A stretch of 64,000 nt of DNA from contig NZ_CANLOZ010000009.1 of NCBI RefSeq assembly GCF_947492965.1, forward strand, positions 87,862 to 151,861, in the 5' to 3' direction. Made by a program: the position numbers and the translations under genes. How positions within the stretch are numbered: position 1 is the stretch's first letter; every line of letters starts with the position of its first letter. This DNA comes from an uncultured Aquimarina sp. Its GTDB lineage: Bacteria; Bacteroidota; Bacteroidia; Flavobacteriales; Flavobacteriaceae. Shown one piece after another: positions 1-9,779 of the stretch. The notes under the pieces were generated by a model. The model was not told where the DNA came from. It searched no databases and was given only the letters and a program-made list of their open reading frames with translations.

Positions 1-1379
1 TCTACTTCGTATGTTTTTTGTTCTAAAGTGTGATCATATACTGTTCCAGAAAGTTTAGCCGTACCATCGGCAAACTCTTCCCACTGAAGGTCTACATTAG
101 AAAACCATCTTGGATTCGTTCCATCTGTTAACCACATCACATAATTTTCATTTCTATTACAGTGATCGGTATCTAAAATAGTGTATCCAACACAATCGCT
201 ACAATTTTGATTCCCTTCTACAGTTGCTGTTAAGGTAACTTCCTCGCCTTTACAAATTTCTACATCTTCTCCAGCATCTACAGTAATCGTTTGATCTTCG
301 ATAGTTACCACTCCTAGATCTACAGGACATTGATTATTCCCCCAACGTACCCAAAGATCATAACTTCCTGCTCCCAATCCAGTAAAGGAAAAGATTGCAG
401 AATCATCTGGTACTGTCTTATAAGTTGTACCTCCATCTTTAGAAAATTCGATATGAGTTCTTCCGTTAGTATCACCAAAAGTAAAAGTAATGCTACCGTC
501 ATTCTTTTCACAATTAGCATTTTTTACGCTAACATCTACATTTGGCACTTCTTTTACATGAATATCAACTACATTAGAATATTTGTAAGTATTACATCCT
601 TCTATTTTTACAGCTCTTCTGTACCAAACCGAACCAGAATCTCTAAATGGTGGTTGGTAATTTTTAGCATTAGCTCCTTGGATATTTTGCCATTGTCCTC
701 CGATATTCTCTTTTATTTGCCATTGGTATTTCACATTTCTGTGATCTCCACTACTTACTGCAGTACCGATAAACTCTTGTGGCGTAAAACCACCACAGTT
801 CCACTGTGTTTTTTCGATCTTACCAGCATTCAATTCACAGTTATTATAATGAAGAACTTTCACTTTAAATTTCTCCCAAGAACCTATTCTTGATCTGTTA
901 CAGATCATCGGTTTCTTACCATCTTCAGAAGAAACATATTTACCATTACTTCCTTTTAAGGCAATTCTACCATTTCCTAACTTAACAACTTTAAACTTTT
1001 GCCAAGCCCAAACGTTATTTACGTTGCAATACATTCTTTTTTCTCCATTTTCTGAAGAAAGGTATTTCCCATTGTTTCCTTTTAAAGCAATTTTACCATT
1101 TCCAGCATCTACTACTACAAATTTTTCCCAAGAACCAATTCTAGTTCTATTAGCATTAATAGGTTTCTTTCCGTTCTCTGAAGAAACATATTTACCATTA
1201 TTGGCAATTAATACGATTGTTGCTCCAATAGGAACATCCGTATACGTTTCAAAAGCTTCAAAAGCCTTCTCTTCATTTTTGGCTTGTGTGGTTAAAGACA
1301 CAAAACATAACAAGGCTAGTAATACACTAGTCATATTACGCCTTTTTGATTTGTACTTTTCTAAAGTAATTTTCATCAT
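1..1379 (-). CDS. Partial secreted surface protein with fascin-like beta-trefoil domain
   Basis: The reading frame is open from an ATG pair at 1374-1379 to the window edge, so only the first 459 or so residues are visible and the C-terminus is missing. The start is followed by a hydrophobic export signal (about residues 16-32). Residues 50-170 hold three repeats of the NGKYVSSENGKK type separated by W-x-K-F-x-V strands, the pattern of a fascin-like beta-trefoil. After that come a Cys-containing Ig/PKD-like region and Cys-rich segments typical of large adhesins of gliding Flavobacteria. A cell-surface or secreted role is inferred, and a T9SS sorting domain would be expected beyond the edge. 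It may bind glycans, as many bacterial trefoils do, but no catalytic domain is seen in the part available. Confidence 0.75.
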   Translation of the reverse strand, partial: MMKITLEKYKSKRRNMTSVLLALLCFVSLTTQAKNEEKAFEAFETYTDVPIGATIVLIANNGKYVSSENGKKPINANRTRIGSWEKFVVVDAGNGKIALKGNNGKYLSSENGEKRMYCNVNNVWAWQKFKVVKLGNGRIALKGSNGKYVSSEDGKKPMICNRSRIGSWEKFKVKVLHYNNCELNAGKIEKTQWNCGGFTPQEFIGTAVSSGDHRNVKYQWQIKENIGGQWQNIQGANAKNYQPPFRDSGSVWYRRAVKIEGCNTYKYSNVVDIHVKEVPNVDVSVKNANCEKNDGSITFTFGDTNGRTHIEFSKDGGTTYKTVPDDSAIFSFTGLGAGSYDLWVRWGNNQCPVDLGVVTIEDQTITVDAGEDVEICKGEEVTLTATVEGNQNCSDCVGYTILDTDHCNRNENYVMWLTDGTNPRWFSNVDLQWEEFADGTAKLSGTVYDHTLEQKTYEV

Positions 1380-1868
1380 AAGGTTGGTTTTTGTTAATGA
1401 TTTTAAGTTAGTTTGTCTTTACATAAATTATACTCTACATGTAAAAAATGAAGAGTAAAAAAATGTAATAATGAAAATTGGAAATACAGTGAAAATCTAA
1501 AAACTAAGCACTAGTTTTTAATGTTATGCTAAAGCAATAACATTACGAAGTTTAACCCCTATCCCCAGCGCAAATATTATAAATTATGATATGTCTGAGA
1601 AGAAAAAAAAACGAAAAACGTTGAATAACAGATTCCTCCTATAAAATGTTAAAATCTCTTAATAAGTGTTAAATTGTAGTATAAAACTTACTTTTCTTAA
1701 AAAGATTACATTTCATCGAAAAATATCACTCAAACATCTAACTCAAAGGTTATTATTGGACAGTCTATTCGAAAAAAAACCATCAAAACAGACTCAAATA
1801 ACTACAAAAAAGAAAAAAGTGATTTGAGCTATTCAAATCACTTTTTTATCTCAAATGAGAAACCTGTA
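1380..1868. other. Gene-free spacer between the surface protein and GH81
   Basis: 489 bases of very AT-rich sequence without a convincing reading frame. It should hold the promoter of the minus-strand surface protein. The only clear element is the terminator hairpin at 1814-1846. Confidence 0.6.
1814..1846 (-). terminator. Rho-independent terminator after GH81
   Basis: A 14-bp perfect stem (AAAAAGTGATTTGA paired with its complement) around a GCTAT loop. On the minus strand it is followed by a T-rich tail. It lies about 23 bases after the GH81 stop and is symmetric enough to work both ways. Confidence 0.8.
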
Positions 1869-4800
1869 TTATATTTTTACCAATTTGAAACTTCGTATTT
1901 CGCTTCCATTATATAATCTCAAAAAATATATCCCAGTTGGGTTTTTACGCATATTAAATTCGAGTTCTTGTTGTTTTGAAACTATCATTTTATCCAAAAC
2001 CACTTTGCCAGAAACATCCATGATCCGGTATCTAAAATAATCATGTTCCTTTGGTAGTGTCATATATGCTTTTTCCAAAAAAGGATTTGGGTACATCACA
2101 ATGTCAGTTTCTACATCAGGAACCTCTGATGTTCGGTTTTGATCGCATGCTCCTACTATGAAATCATGTTTAGTAGCTGCTGTGTTATTTTCTCCTCCCG
2201 TTGGAAGACTATAAGTATAGTAGAAATAAATCTGCTCTCCACTATTGGCATTGATCTGAAAAGGTACATTAGGTGTTACCAAATATCCTGGATATGGACC
2301 TGAAATATTTGTACTATAATACAAAATACAAACTCCATCACCTACGCCATTAATCTCTGGTATAAAGGTAATCGTAGGATTAGATGTATCCGATGAAATT
2401 TCATAGCTATATTGGTTGTTAGCAGCTAATCCAGTACAGTTATCACTTGTAATTACTTCTGATTCTTTAAATTCTAGATAATTCACATTTAAACCATTTG
2501 AATCGAAAACTAATCTTAACTCATGATTCCCTTCCGCAATAGTAATATCATTTACAGAAACTGTCTCATACTGTTGCCAACTTCCTGTATTAGGCACTGA
2601 TATAACATCTGTAATCGCAACACCATCAAGCTCTAAATGGAACTGACCATTTCCATTAGGTGAAGCTACACGAAACTCTATATCGTAATTAGATGAAGAA
2701 GCTGTAGCAGAAATATCGTAAGCCAACCACTCGCTTGCTCGTATCCAACCCACGTTATACGATCCTCCTAAAACGTCTCCTGTGTTTTCTATATCTACAT
2801 CATCCTGTCGATAAGCTCCTCCGGTATTACCTGATGTTAAATCATGATATCCGATTCCTTCTCCTCCTTCTTTATAATCCTCTGCTTCAATTATTCCTGG
2901 GATAATTTGATCATTATTTGGAGGTACAATAATTTCATCACCATCTGTTGTTAGTAATGTATTTGCCGGAACAACAAATGAATCTATCTCTATATTATCC
3001 TTAAATACAATACATGTCTGATCTATATTCTTAGGATTATACACCACATAGGTTATCTTTCCATCTTTCTGAAAAGTACTACTTAATGGTAAACTTAGTC
3101 GATAATTTGATTGTCTTAATCCAAGGTTTTGAGAATTATGAGCATAGTAATATGTTAAGGCACTTTCATTAGAATTATGAGCGACACCATATTCTTGAGA
3201 TCCTATCGCACTATCCCAAAACTCATCAAACTTACTGGTAACGCCCTCTGGATCAAAAAATAGTTTAAAACCCCAACAAACATTCATCCAGTCTCCACTT
3301 AAATTCCCTAAATCATTCTCCATATTACTGATAATCGGATTTACCAAAGCATTTACTTCGTTTGTCGTTAAGAAGTCATTCCAAAAGCTATATGCTGGTG
3401 TAATCGGCAACCATTGTATACCATGAATATAAGTGTCTTGCGCACCAAAAAAAGTTCCATAAACGTATCTATTCATTTCTAAAATACCAACTATTGGTTG
3501 CTCATATCCGATTTCTTCAAATACACCACTTTCATTATACCAATAATCCGCTATGGCCCTTCCCTCCATTACATATCCATAGGCTGCAGCATCTCTCATC
3601 TCAACATTTTCAGTTATTTCTCCTGTCATAAACATTCCGGCCCAAGACTGCATTGCTTCTGAAGTAGATTCTTGATTGTTTCCAATAGCGTTTCCTAAAC
3701 CATTAGCAAAAGAATGCCCCATCCAAGGACTAAAAGTTCTCAAATAAGGAAAATCTGTATCATTTCTATCCCAATTAGCATACGTTTTTATAACTTTTGT
3801 AAGCATAGGCCAATATGCATCCATTGATCCTGGTTCTGCCATTTCTAATAATGCTCCAGCATGTGCTAAATATCCATAGTGAAAATGATGATCGGTAAAA
3901 AGTCCAGAGAAAAATTCCTCATTAAACCCTACTAATGCTTTCCACGCTGGATAGTATGCATAGTAAAAAGATGTCTCCCCTGGTGTATAAGTAAGCCAAT
4001 CATATGTTCTCTCTTTTGCAAAATTCAATAAATCTTGATAGTCTGGATGATTGATTTCTTTGGCGATAAGAACATATTTAATTAGTTGGACCAAATATTT
4101 TCCTCCCCAATACGTACCATCAGCAAAATTATCTCTATCTAGGCGAGCATTATAATTATCGATCATTTCGATCAATTTAGCACGCTCATAAGGAGTTATA
4201 TCATTATTATCTGTTATAGGTTCATTAAAATGTGGTAAAAGATTAGCATTAAACTCATAATTAAAAGAAAAACTAGTTCCTTCAGCTAATTTTAATGTTC
4301 CTCTGGGTGTAGCGCTATATTCCCTATTATTAAGAAACGAAAAATTGTTTGCGTTTCCTCTATAATGATGTGGGATAAAACCTTGTAAAACATTAGGTTG
4401 ATTACCGATTATATTTATTTTTTCAACATTGTAGGTGACATTTACCAGACCATTCTCTGGTTGATAATCATATATCGCTTTTGTATCCACAGGTTTCGAA
4501 AAAGCATAGTCATGTAAAAAATTTAGATCTGATATTTCTGTTAACGCCGAAAAGACGATGTACTTACCATTACTATTTACTAGTTCTAGATCTCCTTCTA
4601 TCCCATTTCTTGGAATGATGCTCGTACTTTCGGTAAGATGAACACCGTACAAATTTCCGTCATATTCGATAATAAATCGATCTAAGGTTGCAGGAAAAAC
4701 GAGTGGATTTCCATTAGCATCATAATAATTTCTAACACCAGTATGAATAGATTGAATAACAGCATCAAACCCATTTGGTTTTGTCCAGACAAATGGCATT

Positions 4801-5339
4801 CCTTGTGCTAAAGTAACATCAATGGTCTGATTACTGGTTGTACTTTGAACTTCTAAATCTACATGCCAATCAGACCAATTTATCGCTGATGTTTTGTTAG
4901 CTATAAAATCATTTCCAGTTAAAGTTACCAAGTAATCAACACTAACACCAACACTTTCATTACCTCCCCAGTCTTTTGCCGTTCTGTGACCAATTTGATA
5001 TCCCTTATCATTTGCTCTTGATAATAGTGGGTATGTCCAAAGATTTCCTCCATTTCGGGATCCATCAGCATTTTCGTTATACAAAACACTCGTCCACCAA
5101 TCATTTGTAGGTATTGGCTTGCCTATCATTTCAGGACTTAGATCTAGTGTAGGATTTAGTGCTATACTCTGAAATGTTCCATTTTCGGGATCGTTTCCTA
5201 TATATTCATGAGAAGGAGGATATTCTGCATAGGATCCTGCTCCCACGGGAATTACATTTTGGGTATAAAGCTCTGTATATGGAAATACTAGATACAGTAA
5301 TCCCAATACTATTTTGGTGCATATTGTGGTTTTATTCAT
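1869..5339 (-). CDS. GH81 endo-beta-1,3-glucanase with CBM6 and T9SS sorting domain
   Basis: Endo-acting laminarinase. The N-terminal signal peptide is followed by a GH81 domain (about residues 40-790) recognised by PTNDWWTSVLY, DHHFHYGY and NNQESTSEAMQSW. In the last motif E557 and E561 match the glutamate pair spaced by four that is conserved in GH81 active sites. Residues about 814-940 form a CBM6-type module starting at IEAEDY. A module of about 100 residues with unknown fold follows, and then a type A T9SS C-terminal sorting domain beginning at MYPNP. The protein should therefore be exported and anchored or released at the surface to cut insoluble or long beta-1,3-glucan. It is the last gene of the minus-strand glucan locus, 211 bases downstream of the modular GH16. 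Its C-terminal 272 residues are almost identical to those of that neighbour. Confidence 0.92.
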   Translation of the reverse strand: MNKTTICTKIVLGLLYLVFPYTELYTQNVIPVGAGSYAEYPPSHEYIGNDPENGTFQSIALNPTLDLSPEMIGKPIPTNDWWTSVLYNENADGSRNGGNLWTYPLLSRANDKGYQIGHRTAKDWGGNESVGVSVDYLVTLTGNDFIANKTSAINWSDWHVDLEVQSTTSNQTIDVTLAQGMPFVWTKPNGFDAVIQSIHTGVRNYYDANGNPLVFPATLDRFIIEYDGNLYGVHLTESTSIIPRNGIEGDLELVNSNGKYIVFSALTEISDLNFLHDYAFSKPVDTKAIYDYQPENGLVNVTYNVEKINIIGNQPNVLQGFIPHHYRGNANNFSFLNNREYSATPRGTLKLAEGTSFSFNYEFNANLLPHFNEPITDNNDITPYERAKLIEMIDNYNARLDRDNFADGTYWGGKYLVQLIKYVLIAKEINHPDYQDLLNFAKERTYDWLTYTPGETSFYYAYYPAWKALVGFNEEFFSGLFTDHHFHYGYLAHAGALLEMAEPGSMDAYWPMLTKVIKTYANWDRNDTDFPYLRTFSPWMGHSFANGLGNAIGNNQESTSEAMQSWAGMFMTGEITENVEMRDAAAYGYVMEGRAIADYWYNESGVFEEIGYEQPIVGILEMNRYVYGTFFGAQDTYIHGIQWLPITPAYSFWNDFLTTNEVNALVNPIISNMENDLGNLSGDWMNVCWGFKLFFDPEGVTSKFDEFWDSAIGSQEYGVAHNSNESALTYYYAHNSQNLGLRQSNYRLSLPLSSTFQKDGKITYVVYNPKNIDQTCIVFKDNIEIDSFVVPANTLLTTDGDEIIVPPNNDQIIPGIIEAEDYKEGGEGIGYHDLTSGNTGGAYRQDDVDIENTGDVLGGSYNVGWIRASEWLAYDISATASSSNYDIEFRVASPNGNGQFHLELDGVAITDVISVPNTGSWQQYETVSVNDITIAEGNHELRLVFDSNGLNVNYLEFKESEVITSDNCTGLAANNQYSYEISSDTSNPTITFIPEINGVGDGVCILYYSTNISGPYPGYLVTPNVPFQINANSGEQIYFYYTYSLPTGGENNTAATKHDFIVGACDQNRTSEVPDVETDIVMYPNPFLEKAYMTLPKEHDYFRYRIMDVSGKVVLDKMIVSKQQELEFNMRKNPTGIYFLRLYNGSEIRSFKLVKI
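2083..2900 (-). repeat. 818-bp duplicated module cassette, copy in GH81
   Basis: Matches 5762-6579 without a gap and with about 31 base differences counted by eye (about 96% identity). It encodes the CBM6-like module, an unassigned module and the first residues of the sorting domain. Similarity stops at once on both sides. Confidence 0.92.
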
Positions 5340-5514
5340 GAGTATGGTATTTGTGTGAATTCTAAATGAGTATGATATCTTGAGTTTTTATGTTGGTATT
5401 CATAAATATTGCATATAGAGTCTAATCTCATCAACAACTTCTTAAAAAAGTATTTTTTGATGAAACAAAGATGAATACTCCAAGAATTCGATTTTTGATA
5501 GTAAGAAAATATTA

Positions 5515-5540
5515 GGAGCAACTTTTAATAAAGTCGCTCC
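5515..5540 (-). terminator. Probable terminator after modular GH16
   Basis: GGAGC, one mismatch, ACTTT, loop, AAAGT, mismatch, GCTCC, lying 10 bases after the stop of the modular GH16. The tail on the minus strand is only moderately T-rich, so it may be a weak terminator or a 3' mRNA-stabilising hairpin. Confidence 0.55.
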
Positions 5541-5550
5541 TTTTGCTAGA

Positions 5551-8500
5551 TTAGTTTTTAACTATTTTAGAGATAAAAGGTTCTGTATTTTGACCATAAG
5601 CTTTTATGATATATACCCCTTTAGCTAATGAGCTAATATCTAAATTCAGTGCCGTTGTGGTTTTATCAAGTTGTTTTTTGAGTACTGGTACACCTTTAAT
5701 ACTGTACAAGTGAATTTGAGATATTCCACTAATGTTGGATATTTCTAAAACATCACTAGCAGGATTTGGATACATCACAATGTCAGTTTCTACATCAGGA
5801 ACCTCTGATGTTCGGTTTTGATCACATGCTCCTACTATGAAATCATGTTTAGTAGCTGCTGTGTTATTTTCTCCTCCCGTTGGAAGACTATAAGTATAGT
5901 AGAAATAAATCTGCTCTCCACTATTGGCATTGATCTGAAAAGGTACATTAGGTGTTACCAAATATCCTGGATATGGGCCTGAAGTATTTGTACTATAATA
6001 CAAAATACAAATTCCATCACCTACGCCATTAATCTCTGGTATAAAGGTAATCGTAGGATTAGATGTATCCGATGAAATTTCATAACTATATTGGTTGTTA
6101 GCAGCTAATCCAGTACAATTATCAATAGTAATTACCTCTGATTCTTTAAATTCTAGATAATTCACATTTAAACCATTTGCATCAAAGACTAACCTTAACT
6201 CATGATTCCCTTCTGCAATAGTAATATCATTTACAGAAACTGTCTCATACTGTTGCCAACTTCCTGTATTAGGAACTGATATAACATCTGTAATCGCAAC
6301 ACCATCAAGCTCTAAATGAAACTGACCATTCCCATTAGGTGAAGCTACACGAAACTCTATATCATAATTGGATGAAGAAGCTGTAGCAGAAATATCGTAA
6401 GCCAACCACTCGCTTGCTCGTATCCAACCCACGTTATATGATCCTCCTACAACGTCTCCTGTGTTTTCTATATCTACATCATCCTGTCGATAGGCTCCAC
6501 CAGTATTCCCTGATGTAAGATCATGATACCCGATTCCTTCTCCTCCTTCTTTATAATCCTCTGCCTCAATTATTCCAGGAAGCGTATATAATGATGTATT
6601 ATTTTCTAAAACAGTAATTGTAGCAGATCCAGATACGGATCCACTAGATGCTGAAATGGTATGCGTACCAATATCCGAACCAGTATATAAACCATCCGAA
6701 TTTATTAAACCGCCAGTAGTTGTCCAATCAACATTAGTAACAAACGGTTCTCCATTTTGATCAAATCCTTGTGCTTGAAATTGTAAGGTTTCTCCCTGAT
6801 ATATTTCTGTAGTATCAGAAGAAACAACAATAGAAGACAATACTGGAGTTGGCACAACATCTTCTTTTTGTAACGATCTCAAATTATCAAAATAAAATAT
6901 GTAATCACTTTCGTTATTAGGGTCAAAAAGTAATACTACATTATCTATTTGTGCATCATTCACCACTAAATCGGGTGTTGCGGTTAATACAAATTCTAAT
7001 GTATGCCAATTGTTTTGTTCTTTCACTACAGCTTGGTAAACACTATGTCGTCCTGTTGGATAGTTAGCTGGAGTTGCCATTGTACTTGATTCTAATTGCC
7101 AACTAATTACCGTTCCAATCGGAGCATCAGTGTAAATATCCATTGCAAATCTTTTTTCTTCAGAAACATATGAACTAGCATCATTGATAAAATTTGTTTC
7201 AAAAAACAAAACATCATATAGTTCAACACCATTTCTAACATATCTTCCCACTTGTGCTGATGAATTAATTTCATTTTCTTCTGGATTAACCGAAGGAGCT
7301 TGATACACTCCTGTTGATCTGGAATCAAAAGTCAAATGATCGTTACCATCATAATCCTGAATCATTTCCGAAAAAATATATGATGCAGGTAGAGAAGTAA
7401 TCCCATATCTAAAATTATCAAAATAGTAGGTATCAGAAGTATTGGAGTTTGGATCAAAAAGTATCGAAATTTCATCGACGGATAAATTAGAAGTTCCTCC
7501 ATCTGGTGATGCAGCATGTGTAAATGCTATGGTACGCCAAGCATTTTGTTCTGAAACTATTCCGATATACTGACTGTTTCTTCCTAATGGAAAATCGTTT
7601 TCCGATGTTACTTGATTTTCTAAACTAATAGTAATTTCTGTTCCAACTTCTGCTTCTGTGTAAATATCCATAAAGAAAAGTTGATCTCCTTCTTTAAAAG
7701 GATTACTATCCGTAATGATTGAGGTAGAAAAGCTTACTACATCATATTGTGACGAAGCATCTCTAACATAGCTAGCTACGTTAGCGCTATTATTTATATT
7801 ATTTACAGAAGGGTTAGAAACACCCGCTGTATATACACCATTCTGAAAAATAGGATTTAACTCATTTACTCCATCATAATTAGCAATAATAACCTCATCT
7901 ATTACTGGTACTTCTCCAGCGATCATACTTCTCATATTATCTAAATAAACAATATGATTTGTATTACTATTAGAATCTATTAATAAAGCAAATTGATTTA
8001 CTTCTAGAGCTCCAACAGTTACATCGGGTCTATCTAACAATTCAAATTCTAAGGTTTCCCACTGATTTTGGGTAGTGGATCTGGCGGCATATCGACTATG
8101 TCTTCCGATTGGCCAATCTCCAGACGATAAATTTCCATTTTCTAATTGTAAAATAAATTCCGTTCCAACCGGTGCCTCTGTATATACATCTATCCAAATA
8201 GATTTCTTTCCAGATATAAAATCTAGAGCATTTCCTATATCCGAAGATTCCATAAACAACACATCATACTGTGATCCTCCGTCTCGTTGATAGCTACCTA
8301 CTAATGATGAATTGTTAGTGTTATCTGTCTCGGGATTAGTAATACTTTCTATTAATACTCCTGAAGTAGTACTACCATAGATTAGGTTTCTATTTGATTC
8401 AAAATCTTCAAAAACAAAGTCTAAAGTTCTTGGTGGTTCTACAGTTACACTTATGCTATACTCATTACTCCCACAATTGGGGGTATTAACTGAAACTGAG

Positions 8501-9477
8501 ACATCGCCACCAGTATTCCCCCAATTTACGGTGATCGAATTTGTACCTTGACCAGATACAATCGTGGCATCTGATGGTACTGACCAATTGTAAGAAGCAC
8601 CTTCAGTTGGTGATATGGTGTATACTTTATTCGTATCACCTTGATAAACTGTATTATCTCCAGTGAGTTGTGTGTTAAAAGTTCCGCTATAGACTCTTAC
8701 ATAATCTACCTCCATTTGTGTTGGATAATCTGCAGGTGTAGGTGCTATAAATCCAGTATATGGAGTTCCTGGACCTCCAACGGCTACATTAAGAATAATA
8801 TACCAGTCTCCTTGATTAAATGGCCACGGATCCACAGTATTAGCAGGTGTAACAGCATGATATAATTGATCATCTACATACCATCTTATTTCTGTTGGTT
8901 CCCATTCTACTGCATATTCATGAAACCCTTCAGAAAGATCCAAACCTGCATCATATTCTCTACCATTAAATTGATGACCTCCATTATTATAATGTACGGT
9001 ACCACCAATTGATTCAGGATTTTTATGTTGGGATTCCATGATGTCAATTTCTCCAGTAAAAGGCCAACTTCCATTTTCTGAAAGCATCCAGAATGCTGGC
9101 CATATGCCACCTGCCGACGGTAATTTTATACTCGCTTCATATCTTCCGTATCGTGCATTAAATTTACCAGAAGTTATCAACTTAGAAGAAGTATATTGTT
9201 TTCCTCCAAAGGATTCATTTTTAGTTGTAATTATTAAATTTCCATTTTGTACTGTTGTGTTTTCTGGTCTGTACCACTGCTCTTCTGCATTACCCCAACC
9301 ACAGAGTGTAGGGCATCCATCTCCATTATCAAAACTCCATTTGAAAAGATCTACAGAAGTACCATCGAATTCATCGTTAAATATTAATTCAGAACATTGG
9401 GAATAACTAGTATTTAAGCAGCATATAAGAAAACTGCATAGTAAAATGGTTTTAAGAAATTCATTTGTTTTCATCAT
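5551..9477 (-). CDS. Modular GH16 laminarinase with three beta-sandwich repeats, CBM6 and T9SS sorting domain
   Basis: 1308-residue secreted endo-beta-1,3(4)-glucanase. A signal peptide ends near residue 26. GH16 spans about 28-265 with the catalytic signature GEIDIMES (E143 nucleophile, D145, E148 acid/base). A PKD-like domain (about 268-350) leads into three homologous repeats of about 165 residues (353-516, 526-690, 704-869), each ending in a YFDN-type motif typical of galactose-binding/CBM jelly rolls. A Big_2-like Ig domain (about 875-958), CBM6 (about 967-1090), an unassigned module and a T9SS type A sorting domain (about 1220-1308) complete it. The many binding modules suggest attachment to particulate or gel-like glucan. 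It sits between the lipoprotein GH16 and GH81 in the same direction, preceded by a 302-base spacer, so it may have its own promoter. Confidence 0.92.
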   Translation of the reverse strand: MMKTNEFLKTILLCSFLICCLNTSYSQCSELIFNDEFDGTSVDLFKWSFDNGDGCPTLCGWGNAEEQWYRPENTTVQNGNLIITTKNESFGGKQYTSSKLITSGKFNARYGRYEASIKLPSAGGIWPAFWMLSENGSWPFTGEIDIMESQHKNPESIGGTVHYNNGGHQFNGREYDAGLDLSEGFHEYAVEWEPTEIRWYVDDQLYHAVTPANTVDPWPFNQGDWYIILNVAVGGPGTPYTGFIAPTPADYPTQMEVDYVRVYSGTFNTQLTGDNTVYQGDTNKVYTISPTEGASYNWSVPSDATIVSGQGTNSITVNWGNTGGDVSVSVNTPNCGSNEYSISVTVEPPRTLDFVFEDFESNRNLIYGSTTSGVLIESITNPETDNTNNSSLVGSYQRDGGSQYDVLFMESSDIGNALDFISGKKSIWIDVYTEAPVGTEFILQLENGNLSSGDWPIGRHSRYAARSTTQNQWETLEFELLDRPDVTVGALEVNQFALLIDSNSNTNHIVYLDNMRSMIAGEVPVIDEVIIANYDGVNELNPIFQNGVYTAGVSNPSVNNINNSANVASYVRDASSQYDVVSFSTSIITDSNPFKEGDQLFFMDIYTEAEVGTEITISLENQVTSENDFPLGRNSQYIGIVSEQNAWRTIAFTHAASPDGGTSNLSVDEISILFDPNSNTSDTYYFDNFRYGITSLPASYIFSEMIQDYDGNDHLTFDSRSTGVYQAPSVNPEENEINSSAQVGRYVRNGVELYDVLFFETNFINDASSYVSEEKRFAMDIYTDAPIGTVISWQLESSTMATPANYPTGRHSVYQAVVKEQNNWHTLEFVLTATPDLVVNDAQIDNVVLLFDPNNESDYIFYFDNLRSLQKEDVVPTPVLSSIVVSSDTTEIYQGETLQFQAQGFDQNGEPFVTNVDWTTTGGLINSDGLYTGSDIGTHTISASSGSVSGSATITVLENNTSLYTLPGIIEAEDYKEGGEGIGYHDLTSGNTGGAYRQDDVDIENTGDVVGGSYNVGWIRASEWLAYDISATASSSNYDIEFRVASPNGNGQFHLELDGVAITDVISVPNTGSWQQYETVSVNDITIAEGNHELRLVFDANGLNVNYLEFKESEVITIDNCTGLAANNQYSYEISSDTSNPTITFIPEINGVGDGICILYYSTNTSGPYPGYLVTPNVPFQINANSGEQIYFYYTYSLPTGGENNTAATKHDFIVGACDQNRTSEVPDVETDIVMYPNPASDVLEISNISGISQIHLYSIKGVPVLKKQLDKTTTALNLDISSLAKGVYIIKAYGQNTEPFISKIVKN
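5762..6579 (-). repeat. 818-bp duplicated module cassette, copy in GH16
   Basis: Partner of 2083-2900. Only about five residues differ between the two encoded cassettes. The two sorting-domain tails downstream of YPNP are unrelated in sequence. Confidence 0.92.
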
Positions 9478-9779
9478 TAAAATGTTTTGTGTAAATAAGT
9501 TAGTTGTAAAATTTTTACATAATAATTCTATGCTATATGAATTTCTTCATATAGCTTTTCTTCTCTGCGTATTCGCATTATTATCAATAAATAATGGATA
9601 CGCTAATTATGTTTTTCCCAAGTAGTCCGTGATACATAGAAACATTTAATCGGTTTCCATGATCTATTTCCAAGTGATATTAAAATATCGTGGTCTTAAA
9701 TCTAGTTTTAGCTGTATAGTGAATTTATACATAACTGAAACTAAGGGTAGAATAATATATATTAATCTATAAATCAGTT
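9478..9779. other. Spacer between two GH16 genes with an inverted repeat
   Basis: 302 bases without a reading frame. It contains a 10-bp perfect inverted repeat at 9532-9555 (GCTATATGAA, loop TTTC, complement). No T-tract follows it on the minus strand, so a 5' leader or mRNA-processing element is as likely as a terminator. No consensus promoter box could be fixed with confidence. Confidence 0.4.

Noticed and set aside
330..1458. Plus-strand open frames inside the surface-protein gene
   Set aside because: They are antisense shadows of a long minus-strand frame with signal peptide and domain repeats.
5336..5521. Minus-strand 61-residue frame before GH81
   Set aside because: No family features and overlap with the GH81 start. 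Probably leader sequence.
9532..9555. Inverted repeat as an insertion-sequence end or attachment site
   Set aside because: Only one copy, no transposase or integrase near, and it lies in a normal intercistronic gap.
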